From: Moringa oleifera
Lineage: Eukaryota > Streptophyta > Magnoliopsida > Brassicales > Moringaceae
Assembly (NCBI GenBank): GCA_021397835.1
Contig: JAJFZO010000566.1
Coordinates: 8,490,001 to 8,554,000 of the forward strand
Direction: 5' to 3'
Length of the DNA: 64,000 nt
Under the pieces are notes generated by a model. That model had not been told where the DNA came from. It did not search any database and was given only the letters and a program-made list of their open reading frames with translations. A program made the translations under genes and the position numbers. This document shows, piece by piece, positions 11,101-23,527 of the stretch (its first letter is position 1; each line of letters begins with the position of its first letter).

Positions 11101-14100
11101 AAGATCATAAAGAATTAGTCCACTGATGGACTTTCATGTGAAGGCTGTTTTCTTTGTGTTTAATGGCATGTTTATGATCCAGTTGTAAAACTATAACCAT
11201 ATGAATGTCCTCTTCATTGCTTTAGGACTAGGCTAGCAAATCAAATAACTTTATGTTAACAACACCTTTCACTTATAACATTCATCAAAATTAATGAGGT
11301 GCCCACAGTAAATGAGAATAACAAGACTCTATGACTTAACAAGTTCCTTCCCCACCAAAACCCTTACTCGAGCCTTGACAGAATTATAGTAGTTAGGTCG
11401 AAATGAGTCTCTCCTTTGTGAGAAGGTTGCATTGCTTTTCCATAACGATTAAGGACCTATAGATGATAAAATTAGTGTATGTTAAAAAAGATTTATATGA
11501 GGTGGCGATATGCTTAATCATTAATATAGTCTTCCTTTTATGGGCAATGCATGGGACTTCAATCTAAGTTGAGCTAGCCCTAGTATGAATAGTCTTAAGT
11601 GTGGTGACCTTAACCATATGATTTTCATCTATTATAGGACTATTCCTAGTCACATGTTGATTTCATTTTTTGAAATGTTTCACCTAAGCCTTCAAATGTA
11701 GGTTCTTCCAAAGATAATGCCTTCAAATGTAGATTCTTCCAAAGATGGATTGACTAATAGGTTTGTTCAAATTAGAGGTCTTAGGCTTGGGCCTCCCTGT
11801 TTCCTTCTAACTTCTGCTTGTTGGTGGTGGGCATGCGTGAGCATCCCTCTCCTACTACTATTGTGAGTGCTGACTATCTTCCAAATCCTGTTGCCCTTCT
11901 ATTGTTGCCTATGGTGCCAATAGGCCATCATAAGTGTATGGTTATGGTATGGCTTTAGTCTGGGAACTTATGCCAAATTAGTAAGTCTAAAGTTACCCGC
12001 AGCTCTAATTTAAGTGTAATGAGTTGTATGGACATTCAATCTAATCTCGTGGACAGGCAATTATTTGCTTTAAAATAGTCTTGATGTGGTTCATGACCTA
12101 AGCAACATGGATTTAAATATAGCTGTTATAGATATGCCCAATACCCAAGCTCTCTTTTTCTAATTTCAAACAGGTGTCAAAATAGAATGAAAAATATCGA
12201 TCATCCCTTAAAAGACGCCTAAAGGGCATAAAACCAAAACAAGAGATAGAGCAAGACTTAAAGATGGCATGGTTTTCACTTTCTCACTTTGATCAGGTGG
12301 CAGCTGTCGGGGTACCAGCAACTATCTTGTGGTGCCTCCTTTTTATTCTTTAATCGTTATCGGTCCTTGCGATCTCAAATAGTAATTCCTTAGTTGCCCT
12401 CAAGTCTCAATGCCACCTTTTGTGTTCTTGCTTCCTTTTGGATGTGTAGGTGGATCTCATCTCCTTCTTTTCTTCTTTGGTTCCCATGCATGCAGGAGGT
12501 TTAGCATTGGCTTTGTTGTCAAGGAAGAAGCCTATGTGGTTGGTTCGACTACTACAAGAATGCATATTCATTATCAATAAGTTAATTTTCATTCAAGGGA
12601 TTTAATGGGATTTAATCTACTATAATATTTTTTCATGATCTTGATTGAATGAATTAACTATTTTATTTTATAGAAATATAATCGACTATATGATATCTTT
12701 TTTTTAAGTGCGAGAGATAGTAAGGGTCACATTTCGTCTTCTTCGAAGATTGGGATCAAAAGAACAACTCAATATTCATTGATAATAGCATTTCTGCAGC
12801 TTGTAACACATGCTTATCAAGTCGTAAAGGCCTTCTGCTATAAATTTACTAATTTACAAACCTACCTTAAGTCTTTTGTGGAAGTTAAATAGCGAAAGGA
12901 AATTTTTTAATTTATAAGATCAAGGAGCCTAGAATCGAAAGAGAGAGCGCTAACAAGCTATTCAGTTGATTTCAAAGAGCTAACCTCAATGGAAAAAGAC
13001 AAGGAAAGTATCCAAAGTAGCATCAGTTGAACTAATGTATCAAGTTTCTAATTCAACACATCTAGCTTATCCTAAAGCAACATTTCGCAAACTAGCATTC
13101 CCAACAGTAGAGGATGAAACTTTTGCTTGTTTATCCTAGCGAGGGTTTATGAATCACTCAAACAAGCCTTTTTAGCCACATATAAATCAACATCCTTATC
13201 CATATCTTTATGCATAAGGGGCATCAAAATTTGAATATGTAAAAAGAATTTAGGAATCCCCATTCATACCCATATTGGCTAAATCTAGCATAGTGGGTCT
13301 TGTTTCGATACGTGAATAATATCTTTCAAAGGCATCTCGATGAAAAAGGACTGAGAACCATAAGGTGAACATCAAAATGCTAGCATAAATAACTCACATA
13401 GACATGCATGATAAGGTGTGTAGGGCTAACCAAGCCACACTTTTACTAGATATAGGTCCAGATGACATAAGAGCCTGCCACTGAAACCCAACCCGTAAGG
13501 GGCTAAGGTCTAAGGGGTGTACTGCTAAAACTGTCTCCTTACCTAAGGGTCCGATTTCACACAAGCATAACTCCACCAATAATGAGAGAAACTTCGTACA
13601 TAATGGCTAAAGTCCTTTCTTTTTGAAAAACCTATTAACTTTGCAAGGGACAAAATAGGTAAGGTAAAGATTAAGTTAAGCATAAAAGTTTTAAGAATTA
13701 AAGCATAGAACTTTTTAATACTTGCCAGGAACCAATGTAATTAGGATAAAAGCTTGCCATGACTTCTAAGCAAGAATGTTAGATCACAGTTCTTGAAGTG
13801 CTAATCTAGTAACACAGCACTACTCTAAATTGAATCTATTTGAATAGCTTGACATGCTCTTATCTAAGCTAGCCATTACATTTGGAGGTTAATCGACAAG
13901 AGATGTTACTTCCTTTTAATCAATAATGAAAAGGCAACGCCATCTACGAGAACTTTCACTATACAATACATTTTTTTGGAATTGTATTTTCTTTGCTTGC
14001 ACAACTACTAAGCTTAAGCTTGGCTAGTTGATCCTTTAGTCATAACTCCAAGCGAATAAGTTTATGTATTCCTTGAGGAAACATATCGAATTAGAGTTTT

Positions 14101-15180
14101 CGACCTCAACTTATGTTAGCAATGTTTTTGATGAACATGGGCTTGTAGATTGTCCTCAGCACCCAAATTTCTCTATTAACTTCATTCTTAGTGGGTGGGA
14201 GAGAGAAGATAGCACATGAACATCAAGTGGAGCAAGGTGGAGCACTCTTTGAACCAAATAAGCATATAGAATGATTTGAACCACTAACAATTACCAACCG
14301 ATTATGAGGGCTGGCTAAGCAAAGGACACAAAAGATCGTTAACTCTTATTGTTATTACAAGCCTAAAGGCAAAGGGTGGGACATTAATCGAAAGAAACAA
14401 ATACAATACGAAGCCCTTCCTCCATGAAAGAAAGGATTGGATAAAAGGTAGAAAAGCTAAGATAAAGTCGCTTCCTTAATCACTTAGGCACGGCTTCATT
14501 AAGTAAATTTACTTTATTTTTACTAGTAGCCATGGTAGGCATAATTTGATTGAGCTATTTAAAGCCTTTCATGCCTCACTTCACTAGTGCTCTTCACTAG
14601 ATCTTTTTTGAAGCAACAAGAATTCTTTCCTTATGAAAAGGTCTGATTTTCCTGTATGGGCTTTCCCCAAGGTGTATGTAATAAGTCTTACCTAGCCAGA
14701 TCTTAAGATCTCGTGGCTTAGTAATTTGCAGATGCTTCATATGAATCCAAATCTGCTAAATAATATAATCCATTGATATAGATAGGTGAGTTGGTATATA
14801 ACCAAGGGAGAATAAAGGGAAAACTCGACCAGAAGATAAGCTAACCTAAATGCCCATGAAGAGAGATTTTGAATACTGAAAAAAGCAGGTAGAAGGCTTA
14901 TAACTAACCTACTTTTGCTTTTTTTCTTGTGCATTTAACCATCTTATGGTCAAGCTTTGAACGAAGCTCACGCTCAGCCCCTTGGCAACCTTTTCTCTTT
15001 TGTTAAGGAGACTTGTCAATGATGGTGGTTAGCGAAGTGAATCTTTCCCTTTTATCTTAAATGACTAGTGTCATTAGCCTTCTGGTCCACATTTGGTTTG
15101 GCGGAGCGATGTCATGACTTTTAAAAAATTACTAATTTTCATGAGGCACGACTCGAAGAAAGAGATAAATCCAACTTTTA
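8183..15180. other. Long decayed mitochondrial-type spacer (copy A)
   Basis: Seven kilobases with no recognised gene, matched across its length by 53316-60385. The copies differ by several indels. About 350 bp at 57675-58030 is absent from A near 12525. About 155 bp around 12765-12930 and about 180 bp around 13480-13655 are absent from B. A ~110-bp stretch near 54350 of B differs from A. The wording of the sequence resembles plant mitochondrial intergenic DNA, but I could not assign any coding exon. Open frames here (12407-12592, 13394-13579, 14737-14934) look accidental. Confidence 0.55.
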
Positions 15181-15183
15181 GGG
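15181..15183 (+). repeat. Target-site duplication, left (GGG)
   Basis: The trinucleotide GGG lies directly before the CACTA-type left end and is repeated directly after the right end at 18543-18545. A 3-bp duplication is the hallmark of the CACTA (En/Spm) superfamily. The same GGG pair flanks the copy B element. Confidence 0.85.
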
Positions 15184-15479
15184 CACCACAAAAAAATTTT
15201 AAAAGTAGTGACACAATATAGGGACTAATTTTGTCAGTCGCTAAATAATAATAGAATAGCGACAGATTTACTACAAAATGAAAATTTTACCATTGCGATG
15301 AAATAATGATAGATTAGTAACACACATTAGTGATAGCCACTATCTTTATCGCTAAATTTATTTTTAATTCATTTATTTTAATTTTTAATCAACTTAAAAA
15401 TATATTAGCGATCGAATTTTAATCAGTAGCTAATCAAAGATCTAGTGACTATAACGTTTCGATCACTATGTAGAAAATG

Positions 15480-16520
15480 TAACGTAGTGACTACCTCATG
15501 AGCAATCGCAAAGGCTGCAAGCTTGCTGTATTCAGAGGAAGCCATGGCCATAAACTTAATTGCTACCTTTGAAGTGAGCAAGCTCATCGCCTTCGTAGGT
15601 GCTGCCTTCGAAGGTAGCCATGCAGGGCCATCATAAAAACAAGCCGGCGACCAACTTACTGCCTTCAAAGGCAGCCATGCATGGCGGCCAACTTACTACC
15701 TTCGAAGCAAGCTGGCCGTTAGGCCTTCCAAGGCAGCCATGCATGGCCGCAAGCTTGTTGCCTTAATTCAAAGGTTACCATGCATGGGCACTACCAAGGG
15801 AGCCATGATCTTCCAAGGTGACTGCGATGGCCTTGAATAAGGCAATCATGGCCTTCGAAGGTGGCAGCCATGGCAATGAAGGCAGCCATGGCCTTCAAAG
15901 GCAGCTGCCATGACCACGAAGCAGGCAGCCACGGCCTGCCATGAAGGCAGCTATGTCACCCATGAAAGTAGCCACAGCACTTACAAAGGCAATCATGGGT
16001 GCCCTCGAAAACAGCCACGGTTGCCCGTGAAGGAAGCCACAATTACCTATGAAGGCAGCCATGGCCTTCCAAAGTGGTAGCCATGGCCTCAAAAGGCGGC
16101 AGCCATGGCATTTGAAGGCAGCAGCCATGGCCGCCGTGAAAGCGAAGGTAGCCATGACTGCCACGAAAGCCTCTATGCATGGCTGTAAAGGCAACCATGG
16201 CTACCCTAAAAGCCTCCATGCATGGTTGTGAAGGCAACCATGACCATCGCCAAAGCGTCTATGCATGTTGCAAAGGCAGCCATTCTTATCGCCAAAGCAT
16301 CCACGCATGGCCGGAAGGGCAGCCATGGCCTTTGAAGGTGAAAGCGATGGCTATCGCAAAAGCGTCCATGAGTGGCCGCGAAAGCAGCCATGGTCTTCGA
16401 ATCTGGCAGCCATGGCCTTCTAAGGTAGCAGCCATGGCTGCCGTGAAAGCGGTCATGTATGGCCTCGAAGGTGGTAGCCATGGTTGCGAAGGTGTTACTG
16501 CCTTCACTTGATTTTACTTT
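15480..16520 (+). repeat. GC-rich GCAGCCATGG minisatellite (copy A)
   Basis: About 1 kb made of degenerate units around AAGGCAGCCATGGCC, with recurring CCATGGC and CATGCATGGC cores. It stands out sharply from the AT-rich surroundings. Units are uneven in length (roughly 18-45 bp) and mixed in orientation, helped by the palindromic CCATGG. The long open frames on both strands (for example 15895-16194 minus, 16179-16511 plus) follow from the repeat composition and do not look like genes. Confidence 0.88.
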
Positions 16521-16974
16521 CACTGTGGAGGTAACAACAGACTGCATTTTCATCACTAAATTTCACATCTAACAAACCGCCACTTACTTTCGTAACTAAA
16601 TGCTTATAAATTGAAACCCTAATTTTTTTTTTCCTTTCACGTGAGTGTCGTTTCTTCTCCCCCTATTTCTATTGTTTTCTCTACTTTTGTCTTCTCAAAC
16701 TATTTCCTTTTCGCTCACTCTATTTCTCCCTTGGCTTTATTATTGTCTCTGCATCTATCTATACACATGATTCTCAAATTTTTCATTTCATCCCCCTACT
16801 CAGCGAGCGGCACCATCTTTCTCCTATTTATCTTGCTGTCTCAGAGCCAAGTCTTTACCACTTTCTCCCTGCTCAGCATTTTGGTGTGTGCCATTTTCTC
16901 CTCTATTTTCTCCACTGTGAACACCCATATTCTCTTTCCTCTTTACTTGATAATTTGTATAATTATTTATTGAA

Positions 16975-17800
16975 ATTATTGATGATGATATTAATGATTG
17001 AAAAATCTTGTATAAGAATATTATGATTAGATTTGGTAATTATAGAAATATTTTAGATTTTAAATAAATTTTTTAATTATTTATTACATATTTTAATAAA
17101 TTTAATTTATGATATATTATTAGGTAATTGTTGAATTTGATTGTAATTTAAGATAAATATTTTAATTAGATTTTTATGAAATTTAAATTAGTCAGATATT
17201 TATTAAATTTTATAGGTGTTAATTTTATTTATTAATAAATTTAGTTTATGTTAAATTATTTTAAAAATAATCTAATTAGTTTGTGATGTGAGATAAATAA
17301 GTTAATTAGAGTTTTAAGAAATTTAAATTAGTTAGGTATTAATTAAATTATATGATTGTTAATCTCATAGGTTAATTAAAAATTTTATTTATATTAAATT
17401 AGATAGATAACAGTTTAATTAGAATATAATTTGAGATAAATGATTTAATTAGATTTTTATAAAATTTAAATTAGTTAAATGTTAATTAAATTTTGCAACT
17501 GTTAATTTTGTTTATTAATAAAATTAGTTAATTTGTTATTGATTACATAGATAATAGTTTAATTCTATTATAATTTCATGACATAAATAATTTAATTAGT
17601 TAAGTTTTTATGAAAATAAATTTATTTATATGTTGATTAAATTTTGGAGCTGTTAATTTTATTTTTTCAAATAAATTTAGTTTATGTTAATTACATATTT
17701 ACATATGGATGATTATTACTAATGTTGAGAAAATTTATTTATATGTTAATTAATTAAATTAATCTATTATATGATAATCATAAAGTATTACTATTAGCAA
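16975..17800 (+). repeat. AT-rich tandem repeat block (copy A)
   Basis: Roughly 130-150-bp imperfect tandem units, each carrying a core like AATTAGATTTTTATGAAATT followed by TAAATTAGTTAG, at about 17163, 17296, 17446 and 17597. It lies between the GC-rich minisatellite and the coiled-coil exon and probably corresponds to intron or filler of the CACTA element. Confidence 0.7.
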
Positions 17801-17987
17801 AGTTAGACTTCACACATATTCTTTAGATAAACCATTTGAGAATTATTAGTGAACATTTATTATCCGTCATGTGTTTTGCACGTGCATTAAAATAAATTAT
17901 TGAATAATAATTCTTGAATTGTCCAGATCGGATAGTTTAGAAATGTAATATTTATATACTGCATATCTGTAATTTGTTTTTCATTGT

Positions 17988-18185
17988 ATGGAGAACCGTA
18001 TGGAGGAGGAACTTAGGACTTTAAATGAGAGATTGGAGGAAGAGCGTAAGGCGAGAAAGCATGATCTTATATGCTTCGAGACCGAATTACAAGAGCACTT
18101 ACAGAAAGAGGTTGATATAAATAAGCGCATCCGTAGGATGGAGGCTCTCCTTTTGGGAAGCATCCCAGCACTGCCTAATAATTAA
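17988..18185 (+). pseudogene. Coiled-coil exon relic of a CACTA-encoded protein (copy A)
   Basis: An open frame of 65 residues starting MENRMEEELRTLNERLEEE and ending IRRMEALLLGSIPALPNN. The heptad-like pattern of Leu with Glu, Arg and Lys predicts a coiled coil. Such coiled-coil tails are common at the C-terminus of plant CACTA accessory proteins (Transposase_24 / TNPA-like). It sits just inside the right subterminal region, as a 3' terminal exon would. The copy B counterpart (63265-63447) has an in-frame stop. Only a fragment: no DNA-binding or catalytic domain remains. Confidence 0.6.
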
Positions 18186-18542
18186 ATGTAATTTTTTTAT
18201 ATGAATATTGTATTTCACGAAAACATAACATATAATCTTTTATTTATTATGTTTTAAGAATATTAGTTTATTTTATTTTTGTTTAGTTATATTTAAAATT
18301 ATTTTTTACAAAAATTAATTATATTAATGACAAATCTATTAGTCACTAATCAATTTGTAATAGATATTAGTTTATTGCTAAAATAATAACATAATAGAAT
18401 TTGTCGCTAAACTAGTGATAGACAAGAATCTGTCGTTAAACTAGTGACGAATATTATTCTGTTGCTATCTTTAGTAACAGACATAAATCCATCACTAATT
18501 TAGTGATGCATTCACTAGTAGCTAAATTTGGTTTTTTTACTA

Positions 18543-18545
18543 GGG
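18543..18545 (+). repeat. Target-site duplication, right (GGG)
   Basis: Right partner of the GGG at 15181-15183, followed by AAGTAAGGG. Removing the element gives a continuous mitochondrial-type spacer ...CTTTTAGGGAAGTAAGGG.... Confidence 0.85.
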
Positions 18546-21500
18546 AAGTAAGGGAAAGGAATGGAGAGAAAGAGCTTATTCAAGGAGGGTGGGCAGTGGG
18601 GAAGCGAAGTAATTGTGTTGGTTTAATCAAGAAATGGCCAATCGTGCTTGTTAAGGATTTTAGATTTAAGCAACTCATTGCTAGACTATTACTCAAGCTT
18701 TAAAAAAAAAAAAAAGCAATAGTTCTTCCAATCAAGCAACCAACCAACCAATTCCAACTATTGCAGTGATAGCCATCAAAGCAAGAAATATTAACTTACA
18801 GGATTAAGCAGGAAGAGCGAAACTTGATAGGTCTCTCAACTACTAAGCTGAGGCAGCTTTAAAAAATGGCTACTGTGTCTGTGGTTTACTATGATTTGGT
18901 GGGAAACTAAAAGTCAAGAAAGCTTAGTGTAAGCAACAGAGGTAATTAAGCAGCAATTGAGAGTCGAAGTTCTGATTCCATTTAATGGCAAATTCAACCA
19001 ATACAAAAGTAACCTTAGCCTTTTTAAAGCCAATCTACTTGCCTTTTTTCTCTTATTTCTTTATACTACTTTAACTTTCTATCAACCACTTTAGTTTAAT
19101 AAATGTAATCCCTTCTCTGACATCCTAAATCAACCACTCTATCCATGAGTTTTTGAATTAATTCTTGCCCTTTTTCTTATGTTAGTACGCTGTTTGCTCT
19201 TTTTTCACGCGTGCTTATACCTACAAGCTTAGCAATCTTTCTACGAAGATACGCTTGATGACTACTTACTTAACTTAGTTCATTCCTTCCTGAGAGAAGA
19301 TGCAAAAACTTAAAACCTTTTTAAAAAAGAAAAACTCATTTTACAAGCCTAAGCACTCCAACAGAGAGTATGGATATCATTGTTTGAAAAATGCAACTTG
19401 CTGAGTTTGGAGCAAATGCTAGTATAGTTACTATTTTCATACCATTATCACTAGGTTGAACGCTCTTCTTTCTCTTATTTTTCAGAGTAAATCTTTTCTT
19501 AGTCGAGTCAGGTCCACGTCACAGGTTAATCTTTCATTTTTTTAGAGCTTTACTTTACTAGTAAGTGTTTGCTGTCCCTATATGCTTTAAGCTTATGGAC
19601 ACGTACCTTCACATTTTGCCTTTAGCTTTTATCAACTTACATGTTGATGAGCTCTTTCCTTCAAGTTCTAATGACTCGAGTAATATGAGCTCTATGATAA
19701 AGCGCAAAAGAACACCATCTCTTTATTAAGTTGCCTTACCTTTTCGGTATCCCATTGGCTTAACCTAATAATATTTGTATTGTTATCTCATTCTGCTAGA
19801 CTTGCTTGTGTATCTTGTCTTTGAGTTGATAATTTTAACAGTCCACTGGCAAGATAAATGTTTTTTATTAGCTTCTCTATCCTTGGCTTCTCTTTTTCAT
19901 CTCTATCTTTTTTATATAAAAACCTTTTTCTCTTTCTTATGCCTTTTATTAAGAATTAGTTTTTATTATTTTATTTATTATCTTACTTCTCTAGATCTGA
20001 AGGTTATTCGCTGCAACTGCTTTCCATATTAGATTCAAAGGTACTTGATTTCTCTTCATTAGCCTCCACTCTAAAAATGTACTATTTCTGTTACTTTCCA
20101 AAATGCGTTCTTAGTTTCTGATCTTCTTGTTATATTTGCAAATTATGGTATCCCATCCCTTTCCTTAATGTCTAAAAGGGAGTTTATCCACTTTATTCAA
20201 GACATCCTTTGCATGGGCTGAATCTCTACATGCTTTGACCATTTTGTCATTCACAGGAATTTCCTTTTCTTGCATCTGGTTTTCTCTCTTCGATGCTGCA
20301 AGCATTCGTTTGGGATTAGGTTGTTTCATCATTACTTGGGTTTACTTCTCTCATTCTAGTCCAATGCTATGGTACTCCATTGGAAAATTTGTGAAATAGA
20401 GCAATCATAGTAACTTTTCATAATTTTTTTGTTCTTAAAGAGGCTCCAACCTCTTTTGACTTTAATTGACCGTTCTTCAATGCTTTTCTTCATTTGGTTG
20501 AGTATAAAGACTTTCTCGATTTTTTTTATTTTTCCTTTTTTTTCTTTTTTTTTCATTTTCCATTCCTTTCCTTTTTTTAAGAAAATAAATTAAAAGAAAT
20601 AAAAACCTCTTTCATTGTATTAGAGCTTTATCTTAGGTGTCAGCGTGATTTCAGCATAGTGGCTTTGTTTCTTCATCTTTGAAAGCACTTATATAAAGTA
20701 GCTATGAATTTCTCTTCCATTAGATTTGGCCTATTGAGAAGACCCTCTCCTTACTAGTCAAGCCTCTTTGGAAACCTCAAATAAACCTCCCTTTAAAGGT
20801 CCTGTATTTCTTAGGGATTTAAGCAGTTGATTAGCTACTACGATCATGGGCATATTTCTCTTTTTGGTGAAGACTCTCACGTGTTTTAAGTCTAATTAGC
20901 ATTCTTGTCCATTAAAGACCTTTAGCATTGTATTAGCGAATGTGGTTCCTACCTCTGTTGCCTTAAAAATGGAGCCTTTTGCATCTGGCTCATGAAATTC
21001 ATTGAAGATCCATAGGTTATAACAGTCATGTGCTACCCTAAAATCATTTATTTTAGGGCTGGACTAACATATCTTTAGTATTTTTGATAGCATGATCAAG
21101 ATTAGGCTCTTCTAGGTGCTTGACTTCCTATAAAGCATGACTTTTTTATCTTTCAATAGATACGAAAAAAAGGAAAGGCATCACATTCCTTTACAATAGA
21201 GTTTCTCACATTTTTTTATTGTATTAATGCTATTGCTTAAAGCCTTCAAAGTCTCTCCATAATATTTGCAGCCATATGCTCCAATTGTATTTAGGGCAAG
21301 ATAAGTGGCACGACTATTTTCTTAGAGGATGTTGTGTTATTTTCTTCGCAATCACCCTTGGTTATAGTCATTTTTTACTTTGATTAGCTAGACAATGTCA
21401 CAATTTCCCATGGATTGGGATAACTACATATTTTATCCTGTAAGAGATTAGTCTATCTTAATCATATGTCAACTGTTTACCTGAAAGCATTTCATAGGTC

Positions 21501-22588
21501 ATTGGCATAGTTGCTCATAGTATTAACGTCTTTTTTTCTTTAGAGTACTTTTCTTTGCCTTTGATTTTTCCAACGATCTTAGCTATACCAAAATCTAATT
21601 GATAATAAGGTTTAGTAGTCTAATTAATAGCATGATCTATGCCTAATTTTGCTGCTTCTATTGGCATTTTATTATCAGTAAGCCCTTGTGGAATATTGTT
21701 ATTGATTCATTTTTGATTACATTAACATGTCTTGATAAATATGATTGAAGGTTTGACCTTATGTTTAATCATTCTATTCAAGAAGGATCTTTAAATTGAT
21801 GCTGGGGCAATTCCATAGATTTCAATCTGGCCCTTGATTATGTTTCTTTCAAAAAGGGATTGATTCCCAACAACCCTACTATAAAAATACTTGAAAGCAG
21901 TAAATGATGCAAACTGTAGAGCACCCTATCTTACGATGAATAATAAAGGAGCTCGAAAATCAAAACACAATTTAAGGGATTTAAAACTCATGTTTTTGTT
22001 AAATAAAAATGGCTTATAGTTAGTTCTACTCATAATTGAAAGCGTTAATTGAAAGTCAAAACTTCAAACTTTAAAACAATGCTGTTCGGTCCTCCTATTT
22101 GAGAATACTTCACTCTCCTTAGAGCGCTTACATACAAGGAAGGAAGATGTTTAAGGCTTACACATACGTGAACTACAATAACATCACAAATTGTAAACTG
22201 GACACTTCCTCCCATTGAACTCCCAATAGTAAACAAGAGTTGGAAAATAACCCTCATCCCAATAAGGTGTTTAAGTTGATATAATCTAATGTTTTGCATG
22301 TGGTGCTTTCTTTGAACTATCCATCTTTATTTGCCTTAGATCCCCTACATAATGGTCTCATCGTAGGTAGCCACCTTTTTGGTTGTAGCTTTTCATCCAT
22401 TCAACATAGCTTTCTTGCTTTTCCTTACTCTCTGCATCATCAGACCCCTTACCTATTGGCTTACTAGCCACTTTATTGAGTTCCTACAAACAGGTAAAGA
22501 AGATTTATAGTCTTACTAATAAACAAATGGGCATTTTTTAAGACTAGCCCGCTTCTCGTTCCTCAAAAGAGCAATTCTTCACACATAA
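18546..22588. other. Decayed spacer, no gene recognised
   Basis: AT-rich sequence of mitochondrial type. The first ~125 bp are still part of the duplicated segment. Contains poly-A at 18702-18715. The minus-strand stretch 22045-22299 is open for 84 codons just downstream of nad1 exon 5 but matches nothing I recognise. I see no tRNA or rRNA. Confidence 0.5.
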
Positions 22589-22717
22589 TTAAGGGAACCA
22601 TTATAAGATTACAAGAACACTAGATACAGGGACTACCCAAGCTAATGATAGAGACAAGAACACTTTCTGGCTAAATTCCATTAATTGATTATAATGATGT
22701 CGTAGAAATGCTACATG
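22589..22717 (-). pseudogene. nad1: nad1 exon 5 (exon e) pseudogene
   Basis: nad1 encodes a membrane subunit of respiratory complex I. Its last exon, read on the minus strand, matches along about 125 bp: the plus-strand stretch GGGACTACCCAAGCTAATGA (22639-22658) is identical in kind to the reverse complement of the usual exon, followed by GAACACTTT, CATTAATTGAT and a terminal TTAAGGGAACCATT for the stop. Several substitutions and a short indel disrupt the frame (the RYRYDQLMGLGWK region is scrambled). The upstream edge runs into an (AT)n run. It lies about 0.8 kb downstream of matR, the arrangement expected because matR sits inside nad1 intron 4. Confidence 0.87.
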
Positions 22718-22742
22718 ATATATATATATATATATGTATATA
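22718..22742 (+). repeat. (AT)n microsatellite at the nad1 exon 5 edge
   Basis: About 25 bp of alternating AT placed exactly where the 3' splice site of nad1 intron 4 should be, so it has probably expanded over or beside the junction after transfer to the nucleus. Confidence 0.9.
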
Positions 22743-23527
22743 AAAGAGTGAAAAAAGAATCACCTTAATACTAAACTAAATCAAGCCTAGGATCTTCTTA
22801 AAAATGGGAAGATCGAGGCTAGGCGGCCAACCTCCTAGAGGTAGTGAGATGCATGTACTAGCTGTGGATTACTCATCGGGCCTAATAGGTGGTGTTATCA
22901 CACTCTTCTCAAAGGAATCATACGTGACACCCTCAAACCAACATGTCCTCCCTTTCTATTCCTAGGTAGGTATTTTCATTCATTTATTGATTAATTCAAG
23001 GTACTTGTAGCTTGCTTCCAAGTTCAAGTGCTAGCGGTAAAAGCATGTCACCAAAAGCAAACTTTCGAGCCAAGAACAAGCCATGAGTGCCCCTATAATC
23101 TTTTTAAAGCAAGAAGTAACTTTGAGAAAGGATAATTATAAAAATCATAATATTAGTAAAGATGTGTTAGCCTACCTATAGTAAGGAGCCTTTTCTTGAC
23201 CGTTAGTGCTTTACTAATAAGAAGGGTTTTTCTCCCTTATTCAATATTACTTTGGCTTTGCTGTCCGTATTTTGTTGGCGTGAAAGCTACCATAACTTAA
23301 AAAAAATGAACGAAGGAAGAAGGCATTACCATTAAAAAGACTATAGGGGCATTTTGAGTTGACTACAATACATGTCATGAGGAATAACAAAGCTAAGCCG
23401 AATAGTCTTTTTGATGTCAAAAGCCCCAAAACTAGCTACCTTATAAAAGATAACTAATGTAAGCCTACTCAACCAATCTCATAAGTAAATGCCTATTGGT
23501 ATTGCAACTAATAAAAAAAAATAACAA
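22743..23527 (-). other. nad1 intron 4, 3' part (decayed)
   Basis: By position this is the group II intron segment between matR and nad1 exon 5. The stretch 22915-22934 (minus-strand GAGGGTGTCACGTATGATTC) resembles the 3' strand of a group II domain V (usual ...CACGTACGGTTC), but I could not show its pairing partner. The open frame at 23247-23429 (minus) is not recognised. Confidence 0.5.

Larger units (their letters stand above)
15184..18542 (+). mobile_element. Non-autonomous CACTA (En/Spm) transposon, copy A
   Basis: The left end reads CACCACAAAAAAATTTT (CACTACAAAAAAATTT in copy B). The right end, reverse-complemented, reads TAGTAAAAAAACCAAATTTAG (CACTAAAAAAACCAAATTC in B). Flanks are GGG on both sides. 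Both subterminal regions (15205-15480 and 18330-18540) hold many short motifs of the TAGTGACAGA / GTCGCTAAA type in both orientations, where the element's transposase would bind. Inside are a GC-rich CATGG minisatellite, an AT-rich tandem repeat block, and one short coiled-coil exon relic. No TPase core was found, so the element could only have moved with help. Length is about 3.36 kb. Confidence 0.92.
1..18670 (+). repeat. Copy A of a long segmental duplication
   Basis: The whole stretch is matched, in order and orientation, by 44419-64000. Anchors: position 1 to 44419; the ccmFn stop at 1711 to 46141; trnP at 7417 to 52553; the CACTA left end at 15184 to 60389; the CACTA right flank at 18543 to 63873. 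The offset grows from 44418 to 45330 through indels. In 9001-9153 against 54132-54284 I count 13 differences by eye, 11 of them transitions. The left limit probably lies outside the window. The right limit is unknown because copy B is cut by the window end. Confidence 0.96.

Noticed and set aside
15895..16556. Several long overlapping open frames on both strands
   Set aside because: They lie entirely in the CATGG minisatellite. The repeat has few stop triplets in any frame, the predicted proteins are His/Ala/Met/Trp-rich low-complexity strings, and both strands are equally open.
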